Position numbers and translations under genes: made by a program
The notes under the pieces: model-generated
What the model was told of the DNA's origin: nothing
The model's input: only the letters and a program-made list of their open reading frames with translations
The model's database searches: none
DNA from: Akkermansia sp.
GTDB taxonomy: Bacteria; Verrucomicrobiota; Verrucomicrobiia; Verrucomicrobiales; Akkermansiaceae
Direction: 5' to 3'
Length of the DNA: 64,000 nt
Assembly: GCA_017517385.1 (NCBI GenBank)
Contig: JAFWZG010000040.1
Coordinates: 1 to 64,000 of the forward strand
Shown: positions 33,075 to 41,845 of the stretch, one piece after another
Numbering within the stretch: the first letter of the stretch is position 1
Layout: every line of letters starts with the position of its first letter

Positions 33075-34039
33075 GCCTCAACGGTAAGCGGGGTGAAACT
33101 CTCCAAAAATGCGGTACAGAAACTCAGCCACAGCGTTTCTTGCGCCTCACCGGGCGGCAGCATGAAGCGCAGCAGGTCATTAATGAGGGGCAGGGCATTC
33201 GGGTGAGCACGTCCTTGCAGCTTAAACTTGCGGAAGCCCATCTCATACAAGCGGTCTATTTCCGGAGTAGTGAGAGCAGCCACACCAACGGCAGGATCTG
33301 CCAGCATGGCGTTAGTGCTGCTACAGCCATTGCGGGAAAGAGCCTTGTAGAACTTGGTCGTATCGTAACCATCTATATCAAAAGCCTGCTCAGCCATAGT
33401 GGTGTAATGAAAAGCACGCATAGGACAGTTACGCATACAATACTCATTCAAGATAAGCTCATAGCGCCCCTTGTCCTCCAGTTTTTCCAGCAGGTCGAAA
33501 TTGAAGACATCATCCGGGTGAATCATCACCTTATCATAACGCTCCGCCAAGCGCAGGTAGGAATCCAGCTGCCCCTTTCCACCATCACAGGTAATACGCA
33601 AAATAGAGGACACCGTGTTAAGCTGAGGATAATTTGTCTTCACGTGCGCATACAACGCCTCAGAGCCGATAATGACAGCATGGCGCACCTTGGGTATGCT
33701 CTGAGCAGCAAAGAAGCTCAGCAAACGGTTACCGAGCATATTCTTCATATCCTCTTCACGCAACAGCGGGTTAGTGAAGGTCAAATCCACCGGTATTCCG
33801 CGCTTCACATAACCGGCTGCGGCTGTGTTTATCTCCGTCTCACTGCGCATCAGCATGCTGAGCACTCGCCCGCAATTCCAACGGAACAAGGGGGAACCAT
33901 GCACCACGGCAAAGGGAGCATAGCCCAAATGCTCACGGCAAAAATCATGAAAACGCAGTAGCACGGCGTCCTTCGCGAACGCGCCCGAGACATCCCACTC
34001 AGCCTCCGGCCACCTTAATCTGTTGCGCAAACTTGTCAT
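33071..34039 (-). CDS. U32-like protein with retained Cys motif
   Basis: About 322 aa from the ATG at 34039. An upstream GTG at 34057 overlaps the predicted -10. It contains LERYDKVMIHPDD-like strand patterns, LILNEYCMRNCPMRAFHY and GFRKFKLQGRAHPN. The latter pair recalls the Cys and FKIEGR motifs of U32-family proteins. U32 proteins were named peptidases, but UbiU-UbiV in E. coli work as an Fe-S pair in oxygen-independent ubiquinone hydroxylation and others modify RNA. Here too there are two adjacent paralogues, coupled by ATGA. The substrate is unknown and the family call is by motif only. Confidence 0.68.
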   Translation of the reverse strand: MTSLRNRLRWPEAEWDVSGAFAKDAVLLRFHDFCREHLGYAPFAVVHGSPLFRWNCGRVLSMLMRSETEINTAAAGYVKRGIPVDLTFTNPLLREEDMKNMLGNRLLSFFAAQSIPKVRHAVIIGSEALYAHVKTNYPQLNTVSSILRITCDGGKGQLDSYLRLAERYDKVMIHPDDVFNFDLLEKLEDKGRYELILNEYCMRNCPMRAFHYTTMAEQAFDIDGYDTTKFYKALSRNGCSSTNAMLADPAVGVAALTTPEIDRLYEMGFRKFKLQGRAHPNALPLINDLLRFMLPPGEAQETLWLSFCTAFLESFTPLTVEA

Positions 34040-34047
34040 TGCCGTAC

Positions 34048-34076
34048 AATCTACCACCCCGAAGGCCGGACGTCAA
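34048..34076 (-). promoter_or_regulatory. Promoter of the U32-like pair, near-leaderless
   Basis: Minus strand TTGACG (34076-34071), 17-nt spacer, TAGATT (34053-34048). The predicted TSS near 34041 is 2 nt before the ATG at 34039. Confidence 0.65.
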
Positions 34077-34125
34077 GCAGAGAGAAGGTGCAGTACATGA
34101 TTTACGTACTACTTGCACTTGTCTA

Positions 34126-34154
34126 TTGCGGAACAAGGGCGATTCTGATAGAAT
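34126..34154 (+). promoter_or_regulatory. Promoter of the NrfD-like operon, near-leaderless
   Basis: TTGCGG (34126-34131), 17-nt spacer, TAGAAT (34149-34154). The predicted TSS near 34161 is 3 nt before the ATG at 34164. Confidence 0.65.
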
Positions 34155-34163
34155 AAAGAAGAA

Positions 34164-35498
34164 ATGAGAGAAGAGGCTGCACAGAACAAGCGCGCCGGAT
34201 GGAGACTTCCGGTTATTCTGCTGTGTGCAGCCACAGCGCTGTGGGGGCTGGGATGGAGCGCTTGGTGCATTGCCACGGAAGGCGTGGGAGTGCTTGGGGT
34301 GAATAATGCCGTCCCTTGGGGCTGGGACATCGTAAATTTTGTTTTTTGGATAGGGTTGGGGCACGCGGGCACGCTGATATCCGCCGTGCTGCTCATCACG
34401 GGCAAACGCTGGCGCGGCGAGATTGCACGGCACGCTGAGCTACTGACGCTGTGTGCCGTATGCACAGCCGCCGTCTTTCCGCTGATACACGTCGGGAGAG
34501 CATGGATGCTCTGGCAGGTGTCGCCCGTACCCACGGCCAGCGGCGTATGGCCAAACCTTGGCTCCGCCCTCATGTGGGACGCTGCCGCCATCAGCAGTTA
34601 CCTGCTGCTATCCCTTCTCTTCTGGTTGGTGAGCATGTGGGGCGAACAGGGGCCCGAATCCCTTCGCCCGCTGTGGGGGCGCTGCTGCCTGCTGCTGGCA
34701 GGGCTACTTACACCTCTTGTCGTCACCGTTCATAGTGTAGTGGGCTGCGACTTTGCACTCACACAGCGCTGGCACGAGCCCATCATCCCACCGTATTTCG
34801 TATGCGGAGCGCTGCTCTCCGGGCTGGCCGCTGTGCAACTGATTGCGCTGTGCCGCCGCTGCAGCAGCGAAGTCGTCAGCAAGCTCTCTCAGCTCATTCT
34901 CGGCCTGAGCGGAGCCATGGGGCTGTGCTATGGGCTAGAGCTACTGCGGAAGCCAAACCACTGGGGCACAGATTACGCGCTACTGCTCCTACTGAATGTA
35001 CTGCTGCCCGGCCTTCTGTTGATGCCCCCGCGCTTGCGGAGCTGCCGCCCGCTGGCAGCTGCTGTGAGCATGGGCATTCTGCTCGGCATGTGGCTGGAAC
35101 GAGAGCACATCATCATAGCCCGCTCCATCGCTGAGACCGCCGGCAGCTACTCCCCCACCGAGGTGGATTTCGCCATGCTCGCCGGCAGCGCCGGACTCTT
35201 TTTCGCGCTCTTCCTGAGCATTTCCTCCCGCATGCCAGAAGAAAAACTGTATCCGCCGGATTACGCGGCGGCCCCCTGCTCCGCCCGTCCGGAGCTCTGG
35301 GCCGGAGGCGGCGCACTGCTGGGCGCCGGAGCATGCGTTCTGTGGGCCACATGCACACAGTGGGCAGATACAGTGGGAGAGCTCGGTTCACGCCCACACG
35401 GCTGGAGCTACTGGTGGCCCGCCATTTTCGTGAGTGCCCTGCTGGGAGCAGGCATTGCCGTATTCCTTCACTTTCTGCACTATTACCGCCGCTCATGA
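34164..35498 (+). CDS. NrfD-like quinol-oxidising membrane subunit (ActC-like)
   Basis: This 444-aa protein has about ten membrane helices and the NrfD/PsrC-family signature of alternative complex III subunit ActC: GLGHAGTLISAVLLITGKRWR followed by AAVFPLIHVGRAWMLW. ActC oxidises menaquinol in a complex with FeS and haem subunits. Here the next gene encodes a monohaem cytochrome c and overlaps by ATGA, but no FeS (ActB) or multihaem (ActA) gene is present. It may be a reduced module or part of a larger locus. The C-terminal domain includes DYAAAP and a long helix pair. Confidence 0.82.
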   Translation: MREEAAQNKRAGWRLPVILLCAATALWGLGWSAWCIATEGVGVLGVNNAVPWGWDIVNFVFWIGLGHAGTLISAVLLITGKRWRGEIARHAELLTLCAVCTAAVFPLIHVGRAWMLWQVSPVPTASGVWPNLGSALMWDAAAISSYLLLSLLFWLVSMWGEQGPESLRPLWGRCCLLLAGLLTPLVVTVHSVVGCDFALTQRWHEPIIPPYFVCGALLSGLAAVQLIALCRRCSSEVVSKLSQLILGLSGAMGLCYGLELLRKPNHWGTDYALLLLLNVLLPGLLLMPPRLRSCRPLAAAVSMGILLGMWLEREHIIIARSIAETAGSYSPTEVDFAMLAGSAGLFFALFLSISSRMPEEKLYPPDYAAAPCSARPELWAGGGALLGAGACVLWATCTQWADTVGELGSRPHGWSYWWPAIFVSALLGAGIAVFLHFLHYYRRS

Positions 35499-35944
35499 AA
35501 TATCGTTTAACCATCATCATCACACTCGCCCTGATACTGACGGCGGCCGCCCTCTGGAGAATAGACTTTGACCGCACCGGACAGCCAGCCCGTATAGTGT
35601 TTGACACCCCGGCGGAAGAATTGAGCACTCGCCGCCCTCACCCGAAAGACAGCATTCCCTTTGGCGAGGCTCCTGATACCCCCACCGACAGCGGGCCGGA
35701 ACTATTCACCGCCCATTGTGCCCACTGCCACGGAGCAGATGGCAGCGGCAACAGTTACGTGAGCCGCTACCCCGGCATGCCCTCCGTAGGAAATCTGACG
35801 GCCAGCGAACGCACGCAGGAGGAACAGCATCTCATCATCAAGGAAGGGCGCGGAGCCATGCCGCCCTTCAGTTCTCGCCTGAGCCCAGCCGACATCCGGG
35901 CTCTCCTTCAACTCATCCACAGTATCATTACACCTCAGTCATGA
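35495..35944 (+). CDS. Membrane-anchored monohaem cytochrome c (ActE-like)
   Basis: 149 aa from the ATG at 35495, inside the ATGA overlap with the NrfD-like gene. A longer frame starting upstream is a shadow. It has an N-terminal uncleaved signal anchor (about 4-21), a linker with EAPDTPTDSG, and one haem-binding CAHCH in the sequence FTAHCAHCHGADGSG. The distal Met is likely the one in GRGAMPPFSSRLSPADI. It would carry electrons from the NrfD-like subunit to a periplasmic acceptor. Length and plan match ActE. The next gene also overlaps by ATGA. Confidence 0.88.
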   Translation: MKYRLTIIITLALILTAAALWRIDFDRTGQPARIVFDTPAEELSTRRPHPKDSIPFGEAPDTPTDSGPELFTAHCAHCHGADGSGNSYVSRYPGMPSVGNLTASERTQEEQHLIIKEGRGAMPPFSSRLSPADIRALLQLIHSIITPQS

Positions 35945-36945
35945 TGAAAAAACGCATCTTTCTCGTTACCCTCATTCTCTTCCTACTGCTCGCCACTATG
36001 GCGAACCAGCACGTTCAAAACCCAGCCGCACTAATGGGCAACAGTGAAGTACTCGGCTGCATACCGCTGTGGAGATTGCACAATGCGCTGCCCGCGGGCA
36101 TCTTCGCGGCCGGAGCCGCCGCGGCGGCGCTGGGCATAGGAGCGGAGTTCTGGCGAGCGCTGCTTCCCCTCTGCGGTGCCGGATGGACGCCCAAGCTCAT
36201 GCTGAGCCGCTTGGCAGATGCTGGCTTGTGGTGCGGTTGGGTTACCTTGGCCACCTGCATCACCGCTCTCGGCTGCGTATTCCCCGACTCGGTAAACACC
36301 TTGGAACCTATGTATGACAACAGCGCCTATCTTCTCGTGTTGCAGCTCTGCGGTGCGGCCATGATTACCTGCCGTCTGCTGGCCATATGGCTGAGAGGAA
36401 AAGCTGCGCTCCCCATCTGCCTACTTTCGGCAGCGGCGGGGCTAGTTTGCGGGCAGTACTGGTGGCAAGGCGGCGCCATCGGGTTCTTTAGTACGGCCCT
36501 GCTCCTGCCTTGGGCATTCTTGCTGCTGCTACCGGGCAAGGGGGATGATGTAGCGCCGGCCCAGCTGTGGATGAGCTTTGCAGCCCTGTGCATCGCCCTG
36601 TATGGCGCGGCTTTCGCTCCCACCATCAGCATGTATACCGGAGCAGTCCCCGCAGATTCAGCCGCGCTAACAGCCCCAGCCTACCTGGGCTGCGCCCTGC
36701 TTCTCCTGCTACTCATCCGCCCGTCACGAAAGAATGCGCTGATTCGCCGAACAAGCGGAGTGCTTATCCTTCTCAGTACACTGTACACCCTGTGGATAAG
36801 GCAGGCTGAAGGAGCCCTCGGAGCTCGCTTCAATGAAACATCTCTGCTGAACCTCGGTTGCTTCTGCATTGCTCTTTTCTGCATCACCGGGCTTATCATC
36901 CTACGTATTTGGGTAACATCACCGCCCAAAACTCAGGAAAATTAA
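35941..36945 (+). CDS. Polytopic membrane protein, third gene of the NrfD/cytochrome operon
   Basis: About 334 aa from the ATG at 35941 (ATGATG; an ATG at 35944 is equally possible). It has around nine to ten membrane helices, with HNALPAGIFAAGAAAAALGIGAEFWRALLP near the N-terminus. By position it might be the second NrfD-like subunit (ActF) of an alternative complex III, but I do not see the NrfD hallmark. Its length is also short for ActF. It has no haem motif. It overlaps the cytochrome gene by ATGA, so the three are translated as a unit. Function unknown. Confidence 0.68.
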   Translation: MMKKRIFLVTLILFLLLATMANQHVQNPAALMGNSEVLGCIPLWRLHNALPAGIFAAGAAAAALGIGAEFWRALLPLCGAGWTPKLMLSRLADAGLWCGWVTLATCITALGCVFPDSVNTLEPMYDNSAYLLVLQLCGAAMITCRLLAIWLRGKAALPICLLSAAAGLVCGQYWWQGGAIGFFSTALLLPWAFLLLLPGKGDDVAPAQLWMSFAALCIALYGAAFAPTISMYTGAVPADSAALTAPAYLGCALLLLLLIRPSRKNALIRRTSGVLILLSTLYTLWIRQAEGALGARFNETSLLNLGCFCIALFCITGLIILRIWVTSPPKTQEN

Positions 36946-36965
36946 CGTCTGATTGCATTCCGTTA

Positions 36966-36993
36966 TTGCATTCAGAAAAAAAAATAGTAGAAT
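36966..36993 (+). promoter_or_regulatory. Promoter of the Ala/Pro-rich protein gene
   Basis: TTGCAT (36966-36971), 16-nt A-rich spacer, TAGAAT (36988-36993). Leader is about 37 nt. Confidence 0.6.
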
Positions 36994-37036
36994 AAACGCA
37001 GTAGCTTTTCGTTTTTCACTCCATCCGTATATCTAT

Positions 37037-39163
37037 ATGGCCGCACCTAAACTCAAAGTCAACACAGCAGCCGCCACGCGCCCCAAGCTTACCGTGGCTG
37101 CTCCCGCAGGCGCCAAGCCTAAGCTCAACACCGGCGCTGCTCCCGCCAAGCGCCCCGTCCTCAAGGGTGCCGGTGGCCAGACCATTACCCCTAAACCCGC
37201 TCCTGCTCCTGAGCCTGAGACCGCCCCCGTACCGGAGACTGTAGGTGCTCCGGCTCCCACCCCGGCTCCCACACCGGCTCCCGCACCCGCTCCTGAGCCC
37301 ACTCCTGAGCCCGTAGTAGAGGAAACCCCTGCAGCAGCCCCCGTGGTGGAAGAAGCCCCCGCAGCAGAAGAAACAGGCATGACTCCTGAAGAAGCTGCCG
37401 CTCAGGCTGAGTACGAGCGCCAGATGGAGGAATATAACCGCCAGATGGAGGAATACAACCGCCAAATGGCTGAATACCAAGCACAGCAAGCCGCCGAACA
37501 GGCAGCAGCAGCCCCGGAACCGGCAGAAGAAACACAACCGGCCCCCGCTGCGGCTAAACCCGTTGCTGCCAAGCCAGCTGCGCTCAAACCCGCCGCTGCT
37601 AAGCCCGCTGCACTCAGACCAGCCGCTGCTAAGCCAGCCGCCGCAAAACCCGCCGCCGCAAAACCCGCCGCCGCCAAGCCCGCCGCTAAGCCCGCACCTG
37701 CTCCGGCACCAGTGGAGGCAGCAGAAGAATACGAGGAGGAAGGCATGAGCGAAGAACAGCTCTCCGCTCGTGACGCCTACCTCCAGCAGCTTCAGGCCAT
37801 GGCAGAAAAGAAGCCCTTCCACAAGACTCCGGCATTCTTCGCCATTCTCGGTCTCTTTGCTGCCATGGGCATTGGTTGTTACTTCTATGTATCCGGAGAG
37901 AACGAGAAACGTGGAGCCCAGAAAGCCCGCATTGACGCCACGAATGCCATTCTTCAGCGTGCTGTGGAAATCAACAAGCATCAGATTGAAACTCTGCAGG
38001 ATGCACGCGCCAAGGGTGTAAACGTTGTATGCTCCATCGACGATGCCAAGCTTCTGCTGCGCATGATTGTCAACCCCCACTTGAAGGATGAGGACGGCCG
38101 CCCCGCATACGGCTCCAATCCCAAGGGCACTTGCCAGCTGGCCTGCTTGCTGCTTGCCATCGCTTCCGAAATGGATCCGAATATCGACGCGCTCATTTTT
38201 GACACCCTCAAAAAGAACGCCAACAAGATTGAATCTGACATCATCCTAATGCTCCTGCGGCGCATGGCTCTTTCCAACAATGAGGGCATCAACAACAAGT
38301 TCCGCGACCTTGCAAGCCATGTAGCAAGTATGCCCAAATGGAACAAAAAGGGCACTGTTCTCGCTTACATCTGGGAAAGCATCGGCCTGCGCGTCACCCC
38401 CGAATATATCCCCGAAATCATCGCGCAGCTCAGCTCTGAAGATTTGGACGAACAGCTTGCCAACCAGCTTACTGTCTGCTTGGATAACATCCTGCGCATG
38501 GAGGAAGACGTAACCAAGCGCCAACAGCTTGGCGACCAGCTCTTTGATTCCCTGCCCGAGCGCTTCCGCGATGACATGTGCTCCACCCTCGGCCGCTCCT
38601 GCTCCCCCAAAGCTCTGGCACACTATCAGGCTTTGGCTGAGGACCCGGATAAATGGCAAGACTGCGCACTCTTCTTTGCCTGTTACTATGATGATTCCAT
38701 CATCCCTGATTTGATGGAAATGAAAGAACAGGCTGAAGCTGAGGTAGAACAGGCCAACGGTGACGCCGCTGCCACCCGCAAGGCTGAAGCTCATCTGGAC
38801 ACCGTCATGAACATCCTCAAGGCCTTCATCATTCAGAACCGTCCCAGAGACCTCAACAAGGTGCGTGAGCTTATTGCCATCGCATACGACAAGGCCTACC
38901 TGAAGCTGAATGAAACCCTTATGGCTGACAGTGATGCTGAAGCTGAGGAAAATCAGCAGATTAGCGAGCAGCGCATCAAGCTCATTCGCGCTCTGGGCAG
39001 CCTGAACGCTCATGACTGGGTCATCACTATTCTGGATGAGATGTACGAATCCCCCGATCCGGACACCTCTCAGGCTGCACGTCTGGCCCGCGAGTCTGCA
39101 CGCAAGAACTCCACTCAGGACGCCGAGCGGCAGGCAAAATACCGCGCTCGCACAGGCTCTTAA
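37037..39163 (+). CDS. Large Ala/Pro/Lys-rich protein with one membrane helix, unknown function
   Basis: 708 aa from the ATG at 37037. Residues 1-110 are Ala/Pro/Thr/Lys-rich with PAPTPAPTPAPAP runs. A Gln/Glu helix with three EYNRQME units follows (about 135-170), then a KPAAAKPAA repeat region (about 185-230). A transmembrane helix (about 263-285: TPAFFAILGLFAAMGIGCYFYV) comes after the segment with EEYEEEGMSEEQLSARDAYLQQL. The C-terminal 420 residues form a soluble, mostly helical domain resembling HEAT or TPR-like repeats. There is no signal peptide, so the low-complexity part is probably cytoplasmic and the helical domain outside. Function unknown. Confidence 0.72.
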   Translation: MAAPKLKVNTAAATRPKLTVAAPAGAKPKLNTGAAPAKRPVLKGAGGQTITPKPAPAPEPETAPVPETVGAPAPTPAPTPAPAPAPEPTPEPVVEETPAAAPVVEEAPAAEETGMTPEEAAAQAEYERQMEEYNRQMEEYNRQMAEYQAQQAAEQAAAAPEPAEETQPAPAAAKPVAAKPAALKPAAAKPAALRPAAAKPAAAKPAAAKPAAAKPAAKPAPAPAPVEAAEEYEEEGMSEEQLSARDAYLQQLQAMAEKKPFHKTPAFFAILGLFAAMGIGCYFYVSGENEKRGAQKARIDATNAILQRAVEINKHQIETLQDARAKGVNVVCSIDDAKLLLRMIVNPHLKDEDGRPAYGSNPKGTCQLACLLLAIASEMDPNIDALIFDTLKKNANKIESDIILMLLRRMALSNNEGINNKFRDLASHVASMPKWNKKGTVLAYIWESIGLRVTPEYIPEIIAQLSSEDLDEQLANQLTVCLDNILRMEEDVTKRQQLGDQLFDSLPERFRDDMCSTLGRSCSPKALAHYQALAEDPDKWQDCALFFACYYDDSIIPDLMEMKEQAEAEVEQANGDAAATRKAEAHLDTVMNILKAFIIQNRPRDLNKVRELIAIAYDKAYLKLNETLMADSDAEAEENQQISEQRIKLIRALGSLNAHDWVITILDEMYESPDPDTSQAARLARESARKNSTQDAERQAKYRARTGS

Positions 39164-39211
39164 GCCCTCCCCTCTTCTCTCTCTCCACGGTTGTCTTACT
39201 ACCGGGATTTC

Positions 39212-39243
39212 AAAATACCCGCCTCTCAGGCGGGTATTTTTTC
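39212..39243 (+). terminator. Terminator of the Ala/Pro-rich protein gene
   Basis: AAAATACCCGCCT pairs with AGGCGGGTATTTT, followed by T. Confidence 0.9.
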
Positions 39244-39296
39244 ATATCCGCACAGGCAAAAATGTGGCAGTAAGTCAGAAAAAAATCATTTTGGGC

Positions 39297-39324
39297 TTGC
39301 AAAGCGCGCTAATTTGTGTAAAAT
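39297..39324 (+). promoter_or_regulatory. Promoter of tRNA-Pro(CGG)
   Basis: TTGCAA (39297-39302), 16-nt spacer, TAAAAT (39319-39324). Confidence 0.7.
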
Positions 39325-39343
39325 GCCTGCGTCGCCACGACAT

Positions 39344-39417
<74 letters not shown>

Positions 39418-39601
39418 CTCAAAAAACCCGCAGATTGTTGCAACACGCAGAGAGCAACACTTTGATTAACGCGGTGCCCGCCTGCCATTTGAGAGCAGGC
39501 ACGGACGGAATCAGGTTGCTCAGCGGGCCAAGCCTTGCGCAGGCCCCTCTCGCCGCCACAAGTCAGGCGACAGTTTTTTTTCACCCACATACCTCAAGAT
39601 T
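39418..39601 (+). other. GC-rich intergenic stretch between tRNA-Pro and yebC
   Basis: About 180 nt with no credible gene. Two inverted repeats are visible (GCCTGC...GCAGGC near 39480-39500; TCGCC...GGCGA near 39550-39570). The tRNA has no immediate terminator, so this may be its trailer or a structured leader of yebC. No riboswitch family is recognised. Confidence 0.4.
39549..39582 (+). terminator. Possible terminator downstream of tRNA-Pro
   Basis: Short stem TCGCC/GGCGA with a loop of 11 nt, then CAG and a run of eight or more T. The stem is weak but the T-run is strong. It lies 20 nt before yebC. Confidence 0.45.
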
Positions 39602-40354
39602 ATGTCCGGTCATAATAAATGGTCCAAAATTAAGTTCACGAAGGCTGCAGCCGACGCGAAAAAGGGCAAGATTTTCGCCCGTTTCTCCCATGAAATCACA
39701 CTGGCAGCCAAGAGCGGCGGTGGCGATATAGACACCAACCCTCGCCTGCGCGCAGCCATTGAAGGCGCTAAGGCAGCTTCCATGCCCAAGGACAACATTG
39801 ACCGCGCTGTAAAGAAGGGCACGGGCGAGCTTCAGGGCGAGACCATTCAGGAAGTCACCTATGAGGGCTACGGCCCCGCCGGCACAGCATTCATCGTGGA
39901 GGTTGCTACCGATAACACGAACCGCTGCTCCTCCGAAATCCGCACCATCTTCTCTAAGAACGGCGGTAACATGGGCACCCCCGGCTCCGTGGCTTACCAG
40001 TTCGACCGCAAGGGCGAAGTAACCATTAATGACACCGCGCTTGATGAAGACAGCGCCATGGAGCTTGCCATGGACTGCGGTGCAGACGAGTTCGAGGAAG
40101 GCGAAAACGAAGGCGACTGGGCCTTCATTTGCGGCCCGACGGATGTGCAGGCTGTTTCCGAGGCACTTACCGCCGCCGGCAAGAGCGTAACCGGCATGAA
40201 GCTTATCTCCGTGGCACAAAACCCCACGGACATCACAGACCTCGCCACCGCCCAGAAGGTGATGAAGCTCTACGAGCGTCTGGATGATTACGATGACACG
40301 ATGAACGTGTTCTCAAACTTTGAGATTCCCGAGGAACTCCTCGAGCAGCTGTAA
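39602..40354 (+). CDS. yebC: YebC/TACO1-family protein
   Basis: This 250-aa protein has the family N-terminus MSGHNKWSKIKFTKAAADAKKGKIFARFSHEITLAAKSGGGDIDTNPRL. The segments MPKDNIDRAVKKGTGEL, YEGYGPAGTAFIVE and FSKNGGNMGTPGSVAYQF follow. YebC proteins are annotated as transcriptional regulators, and more recent work ties them to translation of polyproline-type stretches at the ribosome. This fits a genome whose products include long Pro/Ala runs. There is no Shine-Dalgarno motif. A strong terminator follows at 40390-40427. Confidence 0.95.
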   Translation: MSGHNKWSKIKFTKAAADAKKGKIFARFSHEITLAAKSGGGDIDTNPRLRAAIEGAKAASMPKDNIDRAVKKGTGELQGETIQEVTYEGYGPAGTAFIVEVATDNTNRCSSEIRTIFSKNGGNMGTPGSVAYQFDRKGEVTINDTALDEDSAMELAMDCGADEFEEGENEGDWAFICGPTDVQAVSEALTAAGKSVTGMKLISVAQNPTDITDLATAQKVMKLYERLDDYDDTMNVFSNFEIPEELLEQL

Positions 40355-40389
40355 GCCATATTGTACCACAGCTAGCCCCCTACTTTTAT

Positions 40390-40427
40390 GGCGGGCGGTT
40401 CAGAAAAAACCGCCCGCCTGCTTCTTT
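40390..40427 (+). terminator. Terminator of yebC
   Basis: Perfect 11-bp stem GGCGGGCGGTT/AACCGCCCGCC, then TGCTTCTTTTT. Confidence 0.9.
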
Positions 40428-40475
40428 TTCCGGACGATAACAATTGACTTGCCACCGGCTCCCCCCTTAAGTGCT

Positions 40476-41837
40476 ATGGACGCCCCTAATCGCCCCAAAA
40501 CACGCTTTACCAGACCTCACCGCACGGACAATAACCGAGGCAACCGCGAGTTCTCCCCGAATGCACGCCGTGAACACCCGGCTGCAAACGGTGAGCGCCC
40601 CATGCGTAATGGCTATGGTAATGGTGGCAACAACCGGCGCCCCCAACGCCAACACAATCATAAGCTGCAGCGCGAAAAGATTGAACCCATCCCCAAAACC
40701 GGACGCGCTTATGTGCCAGTAGGTGAGCCTGAAGAGCTTACAGGCCTGCTGGAAATCACCACTAAAGGATTCGGCTTCATACGCGTACCGGAAAATAACT
40801 GGGCACCATCCAATCAGGCCGTTTATGTGCCTGCTGACCTAATCACCCAGTACAACCTGCGCCCCTACGTGCAAGTAACGGGCATGGCCCAACGCTATGA
40901 GCGAGGCCACCAGCTCACCACCATTACTGCTGTGAATGGGCTCCCGCCTGAAGAAGCGGCCAACGCCCCTCACTTTGACGATCTTAAAGCCGTAAACCCC
41001 AGCCAGCGCCTCGCTTTCGAGACAGACTCGAAACACTTCACCACCCGCACGCTGGATTTAGTATCCCCCGTAGCACGCGGCCAGCGCGGCCTCATTGTTG
41101 CCCCGCCCCGCACCGGCAAGACCACCCTGCTCATGGATATTGCAAAGGGTGCCATGAAGAACTACGGTGAGGAATTGCACCTCATGGTACTGCTGGTGGA
41201 CGAGCGCCCGGAAGAAGTAACAGAATTCAGCCGTGAGCTGCCGGGGGCCGAGATTTTCGCCTCCAGCAATGACAGCGGAGTAAAGGAACATTGCAGAATA
41301 GCCGAGATGTGCATAGAGCGCGCCAAGCGCCTCGTGGAAAACGGCCGCCATGTGCTCATCCTCATGGATTCCATTACCCGCCTTGCCCGAGCTTACAACA
41401 ATGTGGATCGCGGCAGTGGCCGCACCATGAGCGGCGGTATTGATGCCCGTGCTCTCGAAACCCCACGCCGCCTCTTTGCCGCTGCGCGCAATACCCGTAG
41501 CGCCGGCTCCCTCACCATCCTTGCAACGGCTCTCATTGAGACCAATAGCCGAATGGACGAGCTCATTTTCCAAGAGTTCAAGGGAACAGGCAACATGGAG
41601 CTTGTACTCAGCCGCCGTATAGCGCAAATGTACATCTATCCGGCTGTTGATATCAACAAGAGCGGCACCCGCCGCGAAGAGCTCATCCTCCCGGAGTGGA
41701 TGCTCACCAAGATACAGCTCATCCGCCGCGCTCTTGCCAATCACAAGCCAGAGGAAGCCATGGAGCGCCTCCTCTTCTTCATGCGCAAGTTCCCCAATAA
41801 TGCGCAGATGCTCATGGGCATCAAATCCCGAGGCTGA
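40476..41837 (+). CDS. rho: Transcription termination factor Rho, with disordered N-terminal extension
   Basis: About 453 aa from the ATG at 40476. The N-terminal 65 residues are disordered and rich in Arg, Asn and Pro (RTDNNRGNREFSPNARR, NGYGNGGNNRRPQRQ). The RNA-binding cold-shock domain follows (GLLEITTKGFGFIRVPENN). The ATPase core has the P-loop APPRTGKTTLL, RPEEVTEF, and the Q-loop/R-loop region with SGGIDARALETPRR. Length of the core is normal. The upstream-open frame extending into yebC is rejected. A TTGACT at 40444-40449 could be a -35, but the -10 (TTAAGT) is poor. In Bacteroides a disordered insertion in Rho supports phase separation; this extension is terminal. Confidence 0.95.
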   Translation: MDAPNRPKTRFTRPHRTDNNRGNREFSPNARREHPAANGERPMRNGYGNGGNNRRPQRQHNHKLQREKIEPIPKTGRAYVPVGEPEELTGLLEITTKGFGFIRVPENNWAPSNQAVYVPADLITQYNLRPYVQVTGMAQRYERGHQLTTITAVNGLPPEEAANAPHFDDLKAVNPSQRLAFETDSKHFTTRTLDLVSPVARGQRGLIVAPPRTGKTTLLMDIAKGAMKNYGEELHLMVLLVDERPEEVTEFSRELPGAEIFASSNDSGVKEHCRIAEMCIERAKRLVENGRHVLILMDSITRLARAYNNVDRGSGRTMSGGIDARALETPRRLFAAARNTRSAGSLTILATALIETNSRMDELIFQEFKGTGNMELVLSRRIAQMYIYPAVDINKSGTRREELILPEWMLTKIQLIRRALANHKPEEAMERLLFFMRKFPNNAQMLMGIKSRG

Positions 41838-41845
41838 TAGCCGGC

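Noticed and set aside
37190-37700. CRISPR array or minisatellite in the Pro/Ala region
   Set aside because: The repeats are in-frame codon repeats (PAP, KPAAA) without constant repeats and unique spacers.
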